From Stentor coeruleus (Eukaryota; Ciliophora; Heterotrichea; Heterotrichida; Stentoridae), in NCBI GenBank assembly GCA_001970955.1, contig MPUH01000789.1, positions 1 through 34,851 on the forward strand: 34,851 nucleotides of DNA, in the 5' to 3' direction. Every line of letters begins with the position of its first letter. The stretch's first letter is position 1. The notes beneath the pieces are model-generated. The model searched no databases. It saw only the letters and a list, made by a program, of their open reading frames with translations, and was not told the DNA's origin. Shown piece after piece: positions 30,162-34,851 of the stretch. Made by a program: the position numbers and the translations under genes.

Positions 30162-30713
30162 TTACTTCTGAATTGTTTGAACTAACCATTCCATACCTTC
30201 TTGTAAACCTTCACCTGTCTTAGCAGAACTGGCCATAATACACCAAGGACGGTCTCTTATTAAATGTAAGTTCATAGTATCAGAAATTTCATCTGCAGGA
30301 AGAGCTTGTAAAAGATCTTGTTTATTAGCGAATATTAATGTTGGAACTCCTGCTAGTTTATCATCTTCTAATAAATGTTGAAGTTCTTGATTAGATTCAA
30401 CTAAGCGATTCCTATCAGCACTGTCAATGACAAATACAAGCCCGTTTGTATGCTCAAAGTAATTACGCCAGTAGGGTCGGATGGTACTTTGTCCACCAAT
30501 ATCCCAAACATTTAATTTAAAGCCTTCTTTTACCAGAGATTTGATATTGAAACCTTGAGTTGGCATGATTTGAGTGATATCTTCTTCTGATAAAGCTTTT
30601 AAGATTGTGGTCTTGCCTGCATTGTCGAGACCTAAAACAAGAATTCTTGCTTCTCTTTCATCTCGTTTAAGACTTCTTAGTAGAGATAATAGTCCCTATG
30701 TAATCGATACCAT
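30162..30713 (-). CDS. ARL3: ARL3 small GTPase (first coding exon is only the ATG)
   Basis: Exons 30713-30711 and 30695-30162 give 178 residues (animal ARL3 is 182). Splicing yields [20 protein letters not shown], the ARL3 start with Gly2. G1 GLDNAGKT, switch I with [10 protein letters not shown]3 [19 protein letters not shown]4 NKQD and G5 SSAKTGEG are present. The Gln of WDIGGQ is kept. ARL3 releases lipidated cargo from UNC119 and PDE6D in cilia, with ARL13B as activator and RP2 as GAP. Without the intron the first in-frame ATG is at 30564-30566, which would delete the P-loop, so the upstream exon is required. Stop TAA. It sits upstream of the zinc-finger gene. Confidence 0.94.
30696..30710 (-). 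other. 15-nt intron directly after the ARL3 start codon
   Basis: Sense strand GTATCGATTACATAG. It begins at the fourth coding base. Removal fuses ATG to GGACTATTATCT and creates the conserved MGLLS start; the in-frame TAG inside would otherwise end translation. Confidence 0.92.
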
Positions 30714-31487
30714 TTAATTTTTTATTGGCCATATATTTAGAGGATTTTAGATTAAGATAGAGAAAAGAATGCAGTTTTGGATTGGGGATGAGTTTATTGG
30801 ATAGAAGATAAAATTTATGAGAAATTGTGGATTAGGGATTTATTTTCAAAGCTAAATATATATTTCATAAAATATTATAGAATCTTATAATTATCACCAT
30901 TAGCAAATCTTAAAGTCTAGCATAAAACCATAAACCTTACAAATAATTTACTATAAATTAGCCTAGAATATCTCACCATATATAAAATTACAACATCTAT
31001 ATATAAACCAAATCATAACATTATATTCCCCATAACAAAATCAATAATAATTCTCCATTCACACAAAATCTTTATCTTATACACCCAAATCATATCTTCC
31101 ATCTTCCTTATACTTCACCCAAAATCCTTTAAAAATTCTAATCCTATCTTTACTTTAACTAAAAACTTAATCTCATTATACCTTTTACCTCTAATAATTC
31201 TCTATTTTTCATATCTTCCCTCAACAAAAAAAAACCCTTATAAAAATACTACCTTTTCCACAAGCACCCAAACAAAATATTTTTCCCAAAAAACCCTAGT
31301 CAACTAGCATTCTATCAAAAATACCCTAAAACCTAAAAACCTATTTTCTACTATAAAATTTTATCTAAAACCAAACTCATGATTTTTTATACAACAATCT
31401 CAATAAAAGCCCCATAAAATTCCAAGTTTTTTATCAGCCAAAAACATATTTAAAGCTAAAAATGCAAGAATATCAATTTCAATAATC
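30714..31487. other. Divergent spacer between ARL3 and Pumilio with strong skew flip
   Basis: About 770 bp. 30781-30840 holds 18 G and no C on plus; 31081-31140 holds 19 C and no G. The flip lies near 30850-30900. Many CCTAAAA-like words occur in the C-rich half. No gene seen. Confidence 0.7.
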
Positions 31488-32795
31488 ATGCTTGAAAAGA
31501 AACTAATAGGAAACATCTTAAACGAAGGTGATGATGCTGATGATGAACTACTTGCAAGATATGTAAAAACTAAAAGGTGCGTTTTATTCAATTATGACGA
31601 ACTAAATAAGCTTCCTGGCAGACCAATTTCAGCGCCAGTCGATTTTGTCCCTTTTTCAGCGGTAAATACTGTGAAAAGCCCTAAAGAAACCCGAGAAGAA
31701 ATCAAAATCCCCCCTTCTGAAATCAAAGTCCAAGGTAATTTCAACACTAGTGCGCCAGAATTCGTCCCAAGTTTTAAACCACCTATTTTCGAAAGTAAAA
31801 ACTCAGCTATTCTCCCTCTTAGAGGAAGGATTTCAGAACTTGCTAGAGACCAAAGTGGGTCAAGGTTTTTACAACAACAATATGAACTTGCAACAGCTGA
31901 TGAAAAACAAATGATTTTTGAAGAAATTTTGACAAATTGTCTTTCTCTGATTGTTGATGTTTTTGGGAATTATGTAGTCCAGAAACTTTTTGATTATGGG
32001 ACGAAGGAACATAAACGTGCTGTAGCTTTACAGATGCTTGGGAAAATTGTTGAATTATCTTTACATACATATGGGTGCAGGGTATTACAAAAAGTTCTAG
32101 AAACGGTTGAGTTTGATCAGAAAAGAATGATATGCCAAGAGTTTTATGGGAATGTAGAAAAAGCTGTAGAAGATCAAAATGGAAATCATGTGGTTCAAAA
32201 ATGCTTAGAAATCCTTCCATACAATTGTACAAGTTTTATTGTGGACTCAGTGAAATATAATACTGTCTATTGGGCAAAGCATCAATATGGATGTAGGGTT
32301 ATACAGAAAATAATTGAGTTTTGCCCAAGGGATCAGATGAATTTAGTTTTTGATGCAATTGTCCAAAATTCAATTGAAATTAGTAAAGAAAATTATGGAA
32401 ATTATGTTATACAGCATATTTTAGATAAAGGGCATCCTCAAGATAGAGAAAGGATTGTTAATAGTTATAAAGGGAGACTTATTGAACTGAGTAGACACAA
32501 ATTTGCTAGGTATGATATATATAGTAATGTTATTGAAAAATGCTTTGTTGTTGGTAGTCCAAGTCAAATAAATGATTTTTCTATTGAAATCTTTGAATCA
32601 CCACAAGTAGTTGATCTTATGACAGATAAATTTGGAAATTTCGTTATACAAAAAGCTCTTGAGAAATCAACTGGCAAACTCCAAAACTTTTTGATAAACA
32701 AAGTTAACGAAAAAGCGCATGTTATTAGAAACTATAATTTCGGTAAGCATGTTTTGAATTGCTTGGAAAAACTCAGAAAGGTTAATCCTAGGTAA
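31488..32795 (+). CDS. Pumilio (PUF) RNA-binding protein with PAM2-like motif
   Basis: 430 residues after removing a 15-nt intron. Residues 84-95 (NFNTSAPEFVPS) fit the PAM2 pattern LNxxAxEFxP with Phe in place of Leu, suggesting poly(A)-binding-protein contact. Eight PUF repeats follow (about 110-425). Their base-reading triads, in order, are SRxxQ, NYxxQ, CRxxQ, NHxxQ, CRxxQ, NYxxQ, SNxxE and NFxxQ, essentially the human PUM set. The expected target is therefore UGUANAUA in 3' UTRs. PUF proteins repress or localise mRNAs through deadenylation. The ATG at 31488 follows C-rich leader DNA; stop TAA. A predicted protein that keeps the intron would carry RYDIY inside repeat 7. Confidence 0.96.
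   Translation: MLEKKLIGNILNEGDDADDELLARYVKTKRCVLFNYDELNKLPGRPISAPVDFVPFSAVNTVKSPKETREEIKIPPSEIKVQGNFNTSAPEFVPSFKPPIFESKNSAILPLRGRISELARDQSGSRFLQQQYELATADEKQMIFEEILTNCLSLIVDVFGNYVVQKLFDYGTKEHKRAVALQMLGKIVELSLHTYGCRVLQKVLETVEFDQKRMICQEFYGNVEKAVEDQNGNHVVQKCLEILPYNCTSFIVDSVKYNTVYWAKHQYGCRVIQKIIEFCPRDQMNLVFDAIVQNSIEISKENYGNYVIQHILDKGHPQDRERIVNSYKGRLIELSRHKFARYDIYSNVIEKCFVVGSPSQINDFSIEIFESPQVVDLMTDKFGNFVIQKALEKSTGKLQNFLINKVNEKAHVIRNYNFGKHVLNCLEKLRKVNPR
32510..32524 (+). other. 15-nt in-frame intron hidden in Pumilio repeat 7
   Basis: GTATGATATATATAG. It is open in frame and so is silently translated by ORF callers. Removal changes HKFARYDIYSNVIEK to HKFASNVIEK, the invariant repeat-7 sequence. Confidence 0.96.
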
Positions 32796-33025
32796 TTTAT
32801 CTTCTAAATATTTGCATAGAAATGCGTTATTATAATTTTTTAACTAGCTATATCAAACTTTCTATTTTCCACAATCACAAAATCAAAAAACGCATTCAAA
32901 ACCTATCCTAAAATCCAAAATCTTCATTACAATATCACCATCACAAATCTCACAATCTCTCAAAACCTAATTTTTAGGCTCCTCTTCAAACATATATTTT
33001 CTAAAAAAACTGAAATTTTTATCAT

Positions 33026-33676
33026 TTAAGACTTTTTGTAAACTAATATAACCATTCCGCTTTCAATTGAGTAGGATATAAGCGATCTATTGTCCACAAG
33101 CTCTTTTCCTCCAAAGAACAGTCTTATCTCATTTACTTCAATATCTTTATTTGTATTAAAGTACAAATCTTTCAATTCTTTAGCAGTACATCCATTATTT
33201 ATTTGAATTTCATCTTCCTTCACAGTAAAGACAGTTCTTAGTTTCAATTTCACAACACTCTCATGAATGACTTTTTTAGTTATCAATGGCATGTTTGGAT
33301 CTTTGAATCTTACAGGATCTGATAGGATGAAAGGTGGAATTTCATATCGATGGCCATTTGGGCTTAAACAAACTGCCATTGTCCCGTTTTCTAGGGCAAA
33401 TCCACCCATTTCAAGTATCAACTTTGCTGATGATGGTTCAGCTTCTGCTGCTTGACGAAGATAAAGACATGAACTTCTATTATGCCCTCTGAAAGTTTGC
33501 CAAAATTCATTTCTTTTCGCTTGAAGAGCTGAAGGTGTCAAAGTAGCCTCCCAGGCTTTAGTCAATTTTACTCCTTCCCCTGAAGTTTTACCTTCGATTT
33601 CTACATAATCTTTAGCTACACTGAACTTTGGCTGATTGATTTCTACGTTTGTATTGCTTGAAGTACCACATCCCAT
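33026..33676 (-). CDS. UBTD1/2-like ubiquitin-domain protein, N-myristoylated
   Basis: 216 residues from the ATG at 33674-33676. MGCGTSS is a myristoylation/palmitoylation start; an upstream in-frame ATG at 33733 would add 19 hydrophobic residues and hide it. The N-terminal UBTD domain (about 40-135) is seen in LTPSALQAKRNEFWQTF, the AKLILEMGGFALENGTM stretch and GHRYEIPPFILSDP. A ubiquitin-like fold fills about 141-216, ending in ILVYKKS without a Gly-Gly tail, so it is not conjugated. UBTD proteins act as E2/E3 cofactors in ubiquitin signalling. ATTTTATAAATATAT lies 5-19 nt upstream. Stop TAA; convergent with Pumilio. Confidence 0.92.
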   Translation of the reverse strand: MGCGTSSNTNVEINQPKFSVAKDYVEIEGKTSGEGVKLTKAWEATLTPSALQAKRNEFWQTFRGHNRSSCLYLRQAAEAEPSSAKLILEMGGFALENGTMAVCLSPNGHRYEIPPFILSDPVRFKDPNMPLITKKVIHESVVKLKLRTVFTVKEDEIQINNGCTAKELKDLYFNTNKDIEVNEIRLFFGGKELVDNRSLISYSIESGMVILVYKKS

Positions 33677-34366
33677 TTTGATATATTTATAAAATACCAT
33701 AAAAGGGTTATGAAAATAGATATTAACAGTCAATTTTATTGTTTGAGAAATGCAGAGTTTTTGATGAAATAGTTTAATTTAGTGGTTTGATATGTATATT
33801 ATTTGAGTAGTTTACCAATTCGATTACTATTTTATTAATTTTGATATGTAATTTTTTTTTTGATATTTTTTAGTATGTTTCATAGTGATGTAAACTATAT
33901 TTAAATAACTTGTTTATTAAACGTGTTTAGATTACATACTTGAGAGCATAGTCAAATTATTATTCTACGCTATCATTATGAGATTTAATAATACAACAAC
34001 AGAATGAACATTAAATTAATCTCATTTATATTTTTTACACAACTTAATTTCATATAAAACTTACAATCATTAATAATATAATCTCATCATTCCAATAATC
34101 ATATTTTTATCTTAAACCATTCCAAAATAACAAAAATTTTCCATAAATCTCAGCACAATTTTCCTCTATAAATCAATAAAAAACTAAAATAAAATCTCCA
34201 TCTCAAATCTCAACTTAAATCTCTCATAAAATCTTTAACCAGTAAAAAAAACTTCTTTTTTATACAAAAGCTCACAAAATCTCTCAACTAAAAAATAAAG
34301 ACATAAATCCTTCTCATCATCATCCTAAACTCATTAATATAATTCTAATACCTCTTTTCAAATAAA
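33677..34366. other. Divergent spacer between UBTD and ACL4-like genes
   Basis: About 690 bp. Left part is T/G-rich, right part (about 34020-34340) C-rich on plus and nearly free of G. Apart from the box at 33681-33695, nothing is recognised. Confidence 0.65.
33681..33695 (-). promoter_or_regulatory. TATA-like box upstream of UBTD start
   Basis: Sense strand ATTTTATAAATATAT, identical over 15 nt to the box at the ZC2HC1 start (30101-30115). Whether it directs transcription or is a favoured AT-rich leader is unknown. Confidence 0.5.
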
Positions 34367-34851
34367 ATGCAAGCTAGTTATTCTAGTTTACAGGAACAAG
34401 CTAAAAAACTCCATGAATCCTGTCAACTAGAAGAAGTTCTTCCAATCTATCACAAATTATACTCCTCAGCTATATCATCTAATTCTCTAACATCTTAACT
34501 ATTAGATGATTATGCTGATTTATATACAAGCCTTGGAGATATAAACTTTTCTATGAAACTTTACACACAAAGTATGCTGTTGTTTCCTTCAGTAAACCCA
34601 AGTAAATATTTTTCTTATGCCCAGTTTGTTTGTGGACAAGAGTCTGTAGAAATGTATTTAAAAGGTATTATTATGTGTGATGAGACAGAAAAATCTTAAG
34701 TAGCTGCAGCTTATTCAGCTATTATTGAGATATATATAACTGATTTATGGTAAAGGTTATATAGTGACCAACCTCAAGCTGAAAATAATTATGAAGACTA
34801 TATCAGAAAAGCAATCGAAACAGATGAGCTATGCATGGACGTATATTTATC
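34367..34851 (+). CDS. ACL4-like TPR protein, 5' part, with two unexplained in-frame TAA codons
   Basis: The gene runs off the right edge. From ATG 34367 one frame reads a TPR protein with LLDDYADLYTSLGDINFS, KYFSYAQFVCGQESVEMYLK, then AAAYSAIIEIYITDLCDQP and YEDYIRKAIETDE. This matches the ACL4/UPF0661 family, a dedicated chaperone of ribosomal protein uL4. Three TAA codons interrupt it. The one at 34751 lies in a 15-nt intron (34750-34764) whose removal restores the conserved TDLCD. Those at 34496 and 34697 have no GT...AG solution of 15-16 nt, and both follow TCT at places where Gln would fit. Either the gene is decaying, the sequence has errors (CAA to TAA), or TAA is read through. The family call is moderately firm. 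Confidence 0.65.
34750..34764 (+). other. 15-nt intron of the ACL4-like gene
   Basis: GTAAAGGTTATATAG. Removal changes TDLW-stop to TDLCDQPQAENNYEDY, matching the family block. Confidence 0.85.

Noticed and set aside
1..34851. Reassigned genetic code (TAA/TAG as Gln or TGA as Trp) for the whole window
   Set aside because: Eighteen intron-corrected genes read cleanly with standard stops at positions where homologues end; only the last partial gene has unexplained TAA codons.

Overview
The window is AT-rich eukaryotic DNA, almost certainly macronuclear DNA of a heterotrich ciliate, most likely Stentor or a close relative. Two observations support this. First, eight introns of only 15 or 16 nt (GT...AG, usually ending TAG) can be placed exactly, because removing them restores conserved protein motifs. 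Second, the other 18 intron-corrected genes read with the standard code without internal stops. Tiny introns with a standard code are the known hallmark of Stentor coeruleus; the species name is inference. Nothing prokaryotic, viral or transposon-derived was recognised, and no tRNA, rRNA or CRISPR array was seen.

Layout, left to right. 1-552: end of an unrecognised gene plus a short ORF. 698-4339 (-): a large TPR-repeat protein ending in a protein kinase domain. 5261-6842 (-): a tight cluster of ribosomal protein eL19, a SHAQKYF Myb protein and Rab11. 7751-8851 (-): an AGC kinase. 10005-13174 (+): a BRM/SNF2-type SWI/SNF ATPase whose QLQ-bearing N-terminus lies upstream of the first internal ATG, behind an unusual 62-nt intron. 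13245-19926 (-): a centrin-like EF-hand protein, a coiled-coil protein, an RRM-KH protein with a CysRS-like tail, a myristoylated IQ/MORN-repeat protein and a three-TM Cys-motif protein. 20906-24571 (-): alpha-COP. 24797-28042 (-): importin-9. 28053-29181 (+): a LAMMER/CLK kinase only 10 bp from the importin start. 29317-30713 (-): a ZC2HC1-type zinc-finger protein and ARL3. 31488-32795 (+): Pumilio. 33026-33676 (-): a UBTD-type ubiquitin-like protein. 34367 to the end (+): the 5' part of an ACL4-like TPR protein.

These are independent housekeeping, trafficking, cytoskeletal and signalling genes rather than a pathway cluster. Small same-strand groups are separated by tens of bp, while other spacers are near 1 kb. 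The long spacers are strongly strand-skewed: the sense strand is C-rich and nearly G-free before starts, and G-rich and nearly C-free after stops, with the sign flipping inside the spacer.

Most worth following up: the 62-nt SNF2 intron, which looks like a 15-nt intron carrying a 47-nt inverted-repeat insert; the ARL3 gene, whose first coding exon is only the ATG; the Pumilio intron hidden in an open frame; the ACL4-like gene with two in-frame TAA codons that no intron explains; and the intergenic skew flips. Three single N positions (13933, 18945, 19015) are bordered by exact duplications and look like scaffolding artefacts.
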